Below the pieces are notes generated by a model, which had not been told where the DNA came from, made no database searches, and saw nothing but the letters and a program-made list of their open reading frames with translations. Below are positions 1-5,441 of a stretch of 5,441 bases of DNA, one piece after another (positions within the stretch are counted from its first letter, which is position 1; each line of letters opens with the position of its first letter). The position numbers and the translations under genes are program-made. Source of the DNA: Deltaproteobacteria bacterium. GTDB lineage: Bacteria; JAUYMQ01. The stretch is taken from NCBI GenBank assembly GCA_030698575.1, contig JAUYMQ010000423.1, positions 1 through 5,441 of the forward strand, given 5' to 3'.

Positions 1-2226
1 TACTGGCTCTGGTTCTCTTGCAATATCTTTTTCGGCTGGAGTCACAACTTCCTTCGGCTCTCGTGCTTTGAGGGCCGCCAGCGCTGCAGCCACGTTGGCA
101 AACCGTTGCTCCGGTTCCGGATGTGTCGCCTTGTCGAGGAAATCCGCCAGGATTGGGTACTGCGAGCGGTCCACTCCATCCCAGTTCAGCCCTCGCTCCT
201 TGGCTTGCGCACCGCCGTACCAGAAGGGCTCTTTCTCGAAAATGACATGGAAGAAACTGGCAGCCAAAGCGTAGATGTCGTCCATAGGAGAAGCGGGTCG
301 CTGTTTTTGAAATGAGGGAGAGCAATACAGAATGGTGCCGGGAGCCAAAATCGGAACGTGGATCTTGCTGACGAAATCGTAGTCAGTCAGCACCAGATCG
401 CCTCCCGAAGCGATCATATTGCGCGGGCTCACGTCGCCGTGGACAAGGCCATTGCGATGAAGCACGTCAAGCGCTTCGCTGATGACGCGCAGCCAGCGCA
501 AGCCCAACGCTTCGCTAGATCTCTCCTGCTGCTCGTCCGCCAGAAGAGGAAACACGCCGGCAAACTCGCCAAGCGGCGCTCCTTCGATCCATGTCATCAG
601 CGCGATGAAGTCGTTCTCTTGCCATTCCCTGGCCACTTCGAAGATCGTGGACAGCGCCGCGTGGCGACCGAGATGAGATCGCGCGAGGCTATAGGCTTTC
701 AAAACACGCTGCCCAGTTTCGCCCTCACGGGCGACTTTAGCGACGTAAGTCCCGAGATCCTCTCCTGTAGACCGGTCGATCTCCACCACCTTGAAAGCCG
801 TCCCAACGCCGCCCGAACCGAGACGTGCAACGATCCGATAGTCGCGATCGTGAAAGCGAACGACTTGATCCTCGGTCCAGAATCTTGCAGGCGGCGCAGC
901 CGGCAGCGGCACTGATTCGCCAAGTAATTCGGAGATCGCTTCCTCTAGGTCCTTCAGCGTGCCACGTTGCTCCGGCTCATTAGTTAGGCCTTGCGCGAAC
1001 ACTGACACCGCCCGCTGGCATAGATCATCCTCTTTTGTATGAAACAGATGGGTGAGGCATGCGCAGAGCGAATACAGGTCAGAACGATGATCTGCCGCGG
1101 CCCGGCCCTGTGCCTGAACTTCCGGCGCAACCGTGGTCTGGTCCTTCTCCGTCGGCAGGTTGCTGGAAGCCACGCTGACTTCCGAAGGAATTCTGGTGTG
1201 CTCAAAACCTGTGAGGATAACTTTGTCGTCGTGCTTAACAAGAATCGTGCGTAAAGTGAGATTCCGATGAATCATCGGCTCGTCCGGCGTCCCCGCCGCA
1301 TGTAATTCGCTCAGCGTTCTAACGGCGTCTTGCGCAAACGCCAGCCGGTTGCTCGTATTCCACGTCGCGTCCGTAGCTCTATCTTCGATGCAAGGCGCCG
1401 CCGGATCAACGACCGTAAAGAAAAACATTTCCCCTGCGTATCCGGGCGTCTCTTGATAGGAATCTAGAATCCTTGGCGCCCAAGGGTGGAGTTGCAAACG
1501 GTGAAGCGCTTCGAATCCCCGTCTAGCCTTGGCTTCGGCGTTCTTGTCGTCACTCGCCGACAAGTCATAGAGATGCAGGACAATCCGATCCTGCCGTGCA
1601 GGGTGGCTGCCCTTGTAAACGCGATGAAAACTTTCCTCTTTTTGCGACTTCAATTCCAGATTGACGTATCCGGCCAGCCTCCGCATTGAGCCATCGATGG
1701 CAACAGAGCTCTGTGGCTCCAACTTCCGGCTAAGATCTTTAACCTGCTGAGGCAACAGAACCTCGGGTGAGTTGAAGCCAATCGCACTCTTCCAATCGTT
1801 CAGCGTATGAAACCGGACGCCCCGTACTTCCTTTTGGGCAAGCCGCTTCACTTTCGAGGTTGCCTGCGTAACAAGGAATGCACTATCTACATACGGAAGG
1901 TCGCGGACAATCCGTTGGAGGGTTGTTCCGATCTTGCGAGCCTTGCTGGTCACCCGATCCGCCTCCTTACGGACACGGTCAACGTGCGAGTCCACCCACT
2001 GCGCCTCCCAGTGTTTTACCTCGATGACCCGAACACCCGGGGGGCCGATCGCGACGATATCGATCTCATCCGACTGCAACTGGTGCGTGACGGAAAACAG
2101 AAGGTTCGTCAGAAGAACCCACTCTCCGTCCCCCGGTTCGGACTGCAGACGGGTCCTTAAATGCTCGAAGGCCATCCGTTCACTCTCATTTGCAACCGGT
2201 CCGCAGGGGAAGATGGTCACTTTCAT
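1..2226 (-). CDS. NERD domain plus tandem protein kinase (pseudokinase, then kinase), PglW-like; 3' end off window
   Basis: The first 742 codons are open without a stop and continue past the left edge. Residues about 10-110 form a NERD domain: the DEIDIVAIGPPGVRVIEVKHW region (residues 53-73) has the acidic, then E-V-K, core of this nuclease-like fold. Residues about 183-438 have kinase topology, with APE at 367-369 and SDLYSL at 382-387, but HRD is HRN (320-322), DFG is GFE (340-342), there is no glycine loop, and VLHLY (216-220) stands where the lysine motif should be. Residues about 463-720 form a second kinase with loop LGSGGVG (469-475), K497, HGDVSPRN (596-603, Asp598), DYD (615-617) and DDIYAL (649-654). 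No membrane segment is seen. The ATG at 2226 follows an in-frame stop at 2245-2247 and has GGAG at 2238-2235, 8 bases away. NERD plus two kinase domains is known from PglW of Pgl/BREX type 2 phage defence. Here the PglW likeness is in architecture, not demonstrated orthology. A protein-phosphorylating defence role is inferred. Confidence 0.88.
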   Translation of the reverse strand, partial: MKVTIFPCGPVANESERMAFEHLRTRLQSEPGDGEWVLLTNLLFSVTHQLQSDEIDIVAIGPPGVRVIEVKHWEAQWVDSHVDRVRKEADRVTSKARKIGTTLQRIVRDLPYVDSAFLVTQATSKVKRLAQKEVRGVRFHTLNDWKSAIGFNSPEVLLPQQVKDLSRKLEPQSSVAIDGSMRRLAGYVNLELKSQKEESFHRVYKGSHPARQDRIVLHLYDLSASDDKNAEAKARRGFEALHRLQLHPWAPRILDSYQETPGYAGEMFFFTVVDPAAPCIEDRATDATWNTSNRLAFAQDAVRTLSELHAAGTPDEPMIHRNLTLRTILVKHDDKVILTGFEHTRIPSEVSVASSNLPTEKDQTTVAPEVQAQGRAAADHRSDLYSLCACLTHLFHTKEDDLCQRAVSVFAQGLTNEPEQRGTLKDLEEAISELLGESVPLPAAPPARFWTEDQVVRFHDRDYRIVARLGSGGVGTAFKVVEIDRSTGEDLGTYVAKVAREGETGQRVLKAYSLARSHLGRHAALSTIFEVAREWQENDFIALMTWIEGAPLGEFAGVFPLLADEQQERSSEALGLRWLRVISEALDVLHRNGLVHGDVSPRNMIASGGDLVLTDYDFVSKIHVPILAPGTILYCSPSFQKQRPASPMDDIYALAASFFHVIFEKEPFWYGGAQAKERGLNWDGVDRSQYPILADFLDKATHPEPEQRFANVAAALAALKAREPKEVVTPAEKDIAREPEPV

Positions 2227-2585
2227 ATTGTTAGCTCCGTTGCTTCAATTCCCGTTTGTCGCATGACATCTTTGGCTTCTCCGCAGGTGGTAATGTTCTT
2301 GCTCCAGTTGGCGAAAACGAAGCCGGCCACGCCCTCGACCTGGTCAACCGCTACAAGATATTGCATCCGAACGTCTCTGAATGTGAAACCCCTCCACCCA
2401 CCTTCTCTCCTCCCACCGAACTCCAAGCGTTCAGCCCAGGCCACCCCCTCGTCGGTCATTTGCACGGCCGCCCACGCCCCGCTCAGACCCTCTGCGTCCC
2501 CTACGAACGCCCCACACTGGTCCTGCACCTCTAGGTCCTTCCACACGTCTGCCGTGCCGATAGCCAACGCGTCCGACTCAGGCAC
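2223..2585 (-). CDS. Small unrecognised protein, translationally coupled to the NERD-kinase gene
   Basis: This is a 120-residue frame read from a GTG at 2585. Its TGA (2225-2223) overlaps the kinase ATG (2226-2224) in an ATGA arrangement, so the two genes are probably co-translated. I do not recognise the family. The protein is soluble-looking, with no signal peptide or membrane span. It has alternating hydrophobic stretches typical of beta strands (AVQMTDEGVAWAERLEF, WRGFTFRDVRMQYLVAVDQV), ending in a short, possibly helical tail (EAKDVMRQTGIEA). Third codon positions are mostly G or C (17 of the first 21 codons), as expected for a coding frame here. The GTG lacks a convincing ribosome-binding site, so the real start may be further upstream in another frame (see the 2600-2737 entry). 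If so, the intact protein would be about 171 residues. A role as partner or regulator of the kinase is inferred only from the overlap. Confidence 0.65.
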   Translation of the reverse strand: MPESDALAIGTADVWKDLEVQDQCGAFVGDAEGLSGAWAAVQMTDEGVAWAERLEFGGRREGGWRGFTFRDVRMQYLVAVDQVEGVAGFVFANWSKNITTCGEAKDVMRQTGIEATELTI

Positions 2586-2599
2586 GGTCTCAGCACCGG

Positions 2600-2737
2600 A
2601 TAGCGGCCCGATTGGTCGACCCGGGCACGCACGGAGGCCTTCTCTATCGACACGGCTCCGGCGAAGAACCGGAGATGGGGCGCGGGGTTGCCGGCCGACT
2701 TGGGAGACGTGAGATGGGTGCCAGGGCTTCGTGTCAT
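2600..2737 (-). pseudogene. Probable 5' part of the small coupled gene, in a shifted frame
   Basis: From an ATG at 2737-2735, preceded by AGGGGAG about 10 bases upstream, a frame reads MTRSPGTHLTSP, then LRFFAGAVSIEKASVRAR and VDQSGRYPVL. In the 30 codons before base 2600, 25 third positions are G or C. After that point this frame becomes less biased and reaches TAG at 2533-2531, while the frame of the downstream coupled gene becomes the biased one. This switch suggests one gene split by a single-base indel around 2590-2605. It could be natural decay, a sequencing error, or coincidence with a true GTG start at 2585. The fragment itself is not recognisable as a known family. Confidence 0.45.
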
Positions 2738-2752
2738 GGGGGGTCCCGCACT

Positions 2753-2774
2753 CCCCTGCGCGGGCCCGCGGGGG
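2753..2774 (-). promoter_or_regulatory. GC hairpin overlapping a likely ribosome-binding site
   Basis: CCCCTGCG (2753-2760) pairs with CGCGGGGG (2767-2774) around a six-base loop. On the minus strand the 3' arm is CGCAGGGG, which overlaps the AGGGGAG proposed as the ribosome-binding site for the ATG at 2737. There is no T run after it on either strand, so it is not a standard intrinsic terminator. Control of translation by sequestering the site is a possibility only; GC-rich DNA often forms such stems by chance. Confidence 0.25.
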
Positions 2775-2802
2775 TACGTCGACGTTGGAAAAATGCCTTT
2801 CC

Positions 2803-2832
2803 TGTGTACGCCTTTTGGGCGCTGGAGGTCAA
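2803..2832 (-). promoter_or_regulatory. Weak sigma70-like promoter candidate for the small gene/kinase unit
   Basis: On the minus strand TTGACC (2832-2827) is followed after 18 bases by TACACA (2808-2803). The -35 matches 5 of 6 consensus bases, the -10 only 3 of 6. The -35 overlaps the stop codon of the upstream cysteine-cluster gene. It lies about 66 bases before the ATG at 2737. It is judged by eye only; read-through from the upstream gene is equally possible, since no clear terminator separates them. Confidence 0.25.
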
Positions 2833-3536
2833 GCAGAGCGCGGAACCCCGGGGACAGTCCCACTTTTCGGGGATGCCCTCGGGCTGGTCAACGCCTGGGT
2901 GAAAAGTGGGACTGAAAAGTGGGACAGTCCCCCGGGAGCGGTGGGCCGGTAGCCCGCCGCCAGGGTTTGAACCGTGCATGCCGGCGTGAGCACCGTGACG
3001 GGCATGGCTCCCGGTCGATCCACCGAAGCGACGTAGCCAGCGAACGACCACTGGTAGAGACGGTCGCCCCAGACGAGCCACGCGTGCGTCTGATCCTCAG
3101 ACCGAAGAATCATCGCACCGTCCGGCAGGCCGGCCAGATCGGCGGCATGGCGGCGCTGGGTCTTGCCCTCCAGGCGATCCTTGTGGAGCTGAACATTCAA
3201 TTGTGTTGCTGACGGCCTGGCGCCACGCGCCTTCTGCCAGGCTTCCAGAAACCGGTTGTAATCCGCCCGCCGGCACTCCGCGCACGGCCGGTGCCCTGCA
3301 GCGAGTGCCGTGGGCTCGTCCAGGAAGAAAAGCTCGGTGTACGATTTCGGGGTCATGACTTGACGCTTGCGGCCCTTGAATTCGAGCAGGCAGCAAACCC
3401 AGCAATTCGTATTCCAGCGCCTCTTTAGAAGCCGGCGGTGTTCGTCATGCAGCCCGCCCCGATTCCCCAGGAAGGCGCCCCTCTCGGGGGTGGCCACAAT
3501 CTCGCCGAACGGTGAAACGCGATTCTGGAGAGGCAT
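2829..3536 (-). CDS. Conserved hypothetical protein with two cysteine clusters; C-terminus repeat-derived
   Basis: This is a 235-residue cytoplasmic-looking protein. The ATG at 3536 has AAGGGG (3550-3545) 8 bases upstream. It begins MPLQNRVSPFGEIV and has a cysteine cluster CWVCC (residues 45-49), a conserved-looking segment YTELFFLDE (66-74), then GHRPCAECRRAD (81-92). From memory this matches a family of unknown function found in several phyla. The C-x-x-C of HRPCAEC and the earlier cysteines resemble the zinc-binding Cys4 site of the Ada N-terminal domain, so metal binding is plausible but inferred. Family members, as I recall them, end soon after the AAGYRP segment. Here that motif falls at about 193-198 and is followed by a 36-residue tail (200-235) of low-complexity Pro/Ser/Gly sequence, most of it read from a palindromic repeat element. 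No catalytic function can be assigned. It precedes the small gene by 91 bases on the same strand and is divergent from the phosphodiesterase. Confidence 0.85.
   Translation of the reverse strand: MPLQNRVSPFGEIVATPERGAFLGNRGGLHDEHRRLLKRRWNTNCWVCCLLEFKGRKRQVMTPKSYTELFFLDEPTALAAGHRPCAECRRADYNRFLEAWQKARGARPSATQLNVQLHKDRLEGKTQRRHAADLAGLPDGAMILRSEDQTHAWLVWGDRLYQWSFAGYVASVDRPGAMPVTVLTPACTVQTLAAGYRPTAPGGLSHFSVPLFTQALTSPRASPKSGTVPGVPRSA
2846..2936. repeat. Palindromic interspersed element, copy A
   Basis: The left arm at 2846-2868 and the right arm at 2914-2936 are inverted repeats matching at 21 of 23 positions. Each contains the odd palindrome GGGACAGTCCC (2851-2861 and 2921-2931) joined to CTTTTC or GAAAAG. 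A 13-base direct duplication (2901-2913 and 2914-2926, one mismatch) doubles the right arm. Without it the core is 68 bases, exactly the length of copy B. The layout resembles REP/BIME or MITE-type elements mobilised in trans. It lies in the last codons of the cysteine-cluster gene. Confidence 0.8.
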
Positions 3537-3578
3537 GTCCGTTACCCCTTCTCCCCGGGTGGAGGACTTCCTTTCACG

Positions 3579-3606
3579 CTTATCGCTTCACGTGCGTGGG
3601 GGTCAA
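3579..3606 (-). promoter_or_regulatory. Candidate promoter of the cysteine-cluster gene
   Basis: In the divergent spacer, minus-strand TTGACC (3606-3601) is followed after 16 bases by GATAAG (3584-3579), with 5 and 4 matches to the sigma70 consensus hexamers. The -10 lies about 42 bases before the ATG at 3536. The host sigma factor preferences are unknown. I found no comparably good plus-strand promoter for the phosphodiesterase in the same spacer (3537-3670). Confidence 0.35.
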
Positions 3607-3670
3607 GTGGAGCGGATCACGGGTATCGGTTAAGCTCGGACCTCTTGGATGTGAAGCGGGGGAGAGAAAT

Positions 3671-5441
3671 TTGCGAAGACTCCGAACGATAGTAGCGTTG
3701 CTCGTGACAGCGCTCGTCTTCGGTTGCCCTTCGGCCGCGGAGAAGCCGGACGGCGAGCCATCACCTGCCGTTAAGGAGAGCACCGACGCGGCACCGTCGA
3801 AGGAGACCGCGGAAGCCCCGGCACCTGAAACATCGCCCGACGACACCCTCCGCACCATCGTCCTCGTCATCGACGGACTCCAGCCCGGCGACGTACGCCC
3901 CGGCCTGGCCCCGGAACTGTGCCGCGCGGCCCACTGCCCCGGCACGACCACGCCCGACCCCGCGAGCCACGCCACCCTCTACACCCAGGCGCGCGCCGCG
4001 ATGCCGACGCAGACCAACCCGAACCACGTCGCCATGATGACCGGCGAGTACGGCGCGCGGTCGGGCCTCGTCGGCAACGCGTTCTACAACCGCACCCTCC
4101 AGCAGGCCCAGCGGATGGAGGACCCGGCGCTGATCGGGGTGCCGACGATCTTTGACCTCTTTGCTGCGGAACCTCGGGGACAGTCCCCGCCCCATCCGAC
4201 GAAGAAGGGACAGTCCCCCTTTTCGGAAACGCCGTCTGGTGACGGAACGCCGCGGAGAAAAGTGGGACAGTCCCTTACGGCAGCGGTGTTCGGCAAGGAG
4301 AAGCTCCGCAAGCTGTTCGACTGCACGCGGCGGGGCGATGGGTGCGGGACGAGCAACGCGAATCCCGAAGAGATCTTCGTCACGCACGTGGCGCCCGACA
4401 TCCTGAAGGGCTCGGCCGAGTCGCCCGCGCCCGAGGGCGACGACTGCCCGGCCGATCCGGCGGCGAGCTACGGCGTGGCGCAGGATGCGTGCATCATGGA
4501 TCGCGTGATCGAGATCATCGATCGCGACGACCCGGCCTTCGTCTTTGTGAACCTGGGCCGTGTCGATTTCGAGCAGCACGCCCACGGGCCGGGGAGCCCG
4601 GAGGCCGACGACGCCATCAAGGAGGCCGATCGGCAGGTGGGGCGCCTCGTTGCGCATCTGAAGGAGAAGGGCCTCTGGGTGCGCACGGTGCTCTTCGTGC
4701 TGAGCGACCACTCGTTCTCGCGGCAGTCTGCCGAGGCGCCGCACGTGATCGATCTCGACGCGCTCTTCGAGGCAGACCGCAAGAAGCGGCCGCGCGCCTG
4801 GGGCACGCATGGCGGGCTCGAGCAGCCTTACAGCGTGATCACCGGCGGTGGCGCGGCGACGGTGGTGCTGACCGACCTCCGGGCCGACGCGCGGTATCTG
4901 AGCCCCGCGAACGCCGAGGCGCTGAAACGCATGCGCGAGGTGGCACTGTTTGCGAGGCAGGGAAGGCCGCGGGCGGGCGTGTCGGAAGCGCTCTACCGCA
5001 TCGAGAACCCGCGCGACAAGGGGCACACGCTCAGCGAGGTGCGCCCGGCGTGGCGCATCGACTCGCCGCGGCTGGGCGAGCTGCTGGTGACGGCGGAGGC
5101 GGGGAAAGGCGACGGCAAGCCCGGCTACGTCTTCGCGCAGCGCGACTCGTTTGCGGCGAGGGCGCCGGGGAACCACGGGCATCCCGGCACGCGGCACATT
5201 CCGTTCGTCGTCGTGAGCGGGGGCGATTTCGTGGTCGATCAGATCGTCGAGGCGTCAAACCCCGCGGCCATCAACGAGGCGGACGACACGGCGGCGCTTC
5301 CGGAGCAGGCCGAAGTGGTCGACGTGGCGCCGACGGTGCTCTGGTTGCACGGGCTGCTGCCGCCGGAAGCGAACGATGCGACCGCGCTCTTGCCGATGGC
5401 GGAGGGGCGCGTGCTCAGGGAGGCGTTCAAGGAGGGGTGGG
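3671..5441 (+). CDS. Type I phosphodiesterase/nucleotide pyrophosphatase family lipoprotein (alkaline phosphatase superfamily); 3' end off window
   Basis: 590 codons are open from a TTG start that has GGGGGAG ending 6 bases upstream. Residues 1-19 look like a lipoprotein signal (RRLRTIVALLVTALVFGC, Cys19), followed by a Pro/Glu/Ala/Thr-rich linker to about residue 58; this implies export and membrane anchoring. The catalytic core has the expected superfamily residues: metal Asp in VLVIDG (Asp68), nucleophile Thr115 in MPTQTNPNH, metal ligands Asp299 and His303 in RVDFEQHAHGP, Asp346-His347 in LSDHS, and His502 in PGNHGHP. The family hydrolyses phosphodiester or pyrophosphate bonds in nucleotides or similar esters using two zinc ions; the substrate here is unknown. 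The end reads GRVLREAF, close to the usual C-terminus, so little is missing. Residues about 168-201 are repeat-derived and interrupt the family sequence between TIFDLFAAE and LTAAVFGKEKL, without breaking the frame. GC is higher (about 62-70% in lines I counted) than in the kinase gene. Confidence 0.9.
   Translation, partial: MRRLRTIVALLVTALVFGCPSAAEKPDGEPSPAVKESTDAAPSKETAEAPAPETSPDDTLRTIVLVIDGLQPGDVRPGLAPELCRAAHCPGTTTPDPASHATLYTQARAAMPTQTNPNHVAMMTGEYGARSGLVGNAFYNRTLQQAQRMEDPALIGVPTIFDLFAAEPRGQSPPHPTKKGQSPFSETPSGDGTPRRKVGQSLTAAVFGKEKLRKLFDCTRRGDGCGTSNANPEEIFVTHVAPDILKGSAESPAPEGDDCPADPAASYGVAQDACIMDRVIEIIDRDDPAFVFVNLGRVDFEQHAHGPGSPEADDAIKEADRQVGRLVAHLKEKGLWVRTVLFVLSDHSFSRQSAEAPHVIDLDALFEADRKKRPRAWGTHGGLEQPYSVITGGGAATVVLTDLRADARYLSPANAEALKRMREVALFARQGRPRAGVSEALYRIENPRDKGHTLSEVRPAWRIDSPRLGELLVTAEAGKGDGKPGYVFAQRDSFAARAPGNHGHPGTRHIPFVVVSGGDFVVDQIVEASNPAAINEADDTAALPEQAEVVDVAPTVLWLHGLLPPEANDATALLPMAEGRVLREAFKEGW
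4177..4274. repeat. Palindromic interspersed element, copy B, inside the phosphodiesterase gene
   Basis: Three copies of GGGACAGTCCC occur at 4177-4187, 4207-4217 and 4264-4274. The arms 4207-4224 and 4257-4274 are inverted repeats with 16 of 18 matches. The unit 4207-4274 is 68 bases and has the same arm-to-arm spacing as copy A. Upstream flanks are also shared: GCGGAACC precedes both copies (4166-4173 and 2840-2847). A further left-end copy 30 bases upstream (4177) extends it. The reading frame of the host gene is kept through the whole element. Confidence 0.8.

Noticed and set aside
358-915. Plus-strand open frame of 185 codons
   Set aside because: It is antisense to the second kinase domain, whose motifs are clear on the other strand, and shows no recognisable domain.
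1807-2712. Two plus-strand open frames (1807-2160 and 2161-2712)
   Set aside because: They are antisense to the NERD domain and the small coupled gene; composition is low-complexity Ser/Pro/Thr and there are no family features.
2960-2985. tRNA T-arm-like string GGGTTTGAACCG
   Set aside because: No acceptor, D or anticodon arms can be placed around it, and it lies within conserved coding sequence (TVQTLAAGYRP) of the cysteine-cluster gene.
3575-3598. Small inverted repeat CACGC/GCGTG in the divergent spacer
   Set aside because: Only five paired bases with a long loop; not enough to call an operator or terminator.
4177-4274. CRISPR-like array from repeated GGGACAGTCCC
   Set aside because: The repeats are 11 bases, unevenly spaced and arranged as inverted arms of a palindromic element, not regular repeats with unique spacers.
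3761-5197. Long minus-strand open frame of 478 codons
   Set aside because: It is Arg/Ala/His-rich and featureless and lies antisense to a phosphodiesterase with all catalytic motifs; high GC opens the complementary frame by chance.

Overview
The window looks like a fragment of a high-GC bacterial chromosome. Several traits suggest a myxobacterium-like, acidobacterial or similar Gram-negative lineage: GC-rich codon use in the right half, a probable lipoprotein phosphodiesterase, and small palindromic repeats of the GGGACAGTCCC type. This placement is an inference with low confidence, because there is no rRNA or other marker gene.

Layout. (1) Bases 2226 to 1, minus strand, hold the first 742 codons of a large protein that runs off the left edge. 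It has an N-terminal NERD (nuclease-related) domain, then a degenerate protein-kinase fold, then a second kinase domain that keeps its catalytic residues. This recalls PglW of Pgl/BREX type 2 phage defence and other NERD-kinase defence proteins. (2) Directly upstream on the same strand is a small unrecognised gene whose TGA overlaps the kinase ATG (ATGA), which implies translational coupling. Its 5' part reads better in another frame from an ATG at 2737, so the gene is probably frameshifted near 2600. (3) Bases 3536 to 2829, minus strand, encode a conserved hypothetical protein with two cysteine clusters. (4) From 3671 to the right edge, plus strand, lies a probable lipoprotein of the type I phosphodiesterase/nucleotide pyrophosphatase (alkaline phosphatase superfamily) family. 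It is nearly complete and is transcribed divergently from the cysteine-cluster gene across a 134-base spacer.

Two copies of a 68-base palindromic element, with TIR-like arms GGGACAGTCCC..CTTTTC / GAAAAGTGGGACAGTCCC, lie about 1.3 kb apart. One copy supplies the C-terminal tail of the cysteine-cluster protein. The other sits in-frame inside the phosphodiesterase and adds about 34 residues. Both preserve an open reading frame.

How the genes may work together: the small gene and the NERD-kinase gene form a tight unit with lower GC than the rest, consistent with an acquired defence-type module next to ordinary chromosomal genes. No other known defence component is visible here. Any partners (methyltransferase, PglZ-like phosphatase, helicase) would lie beyond the left edge.
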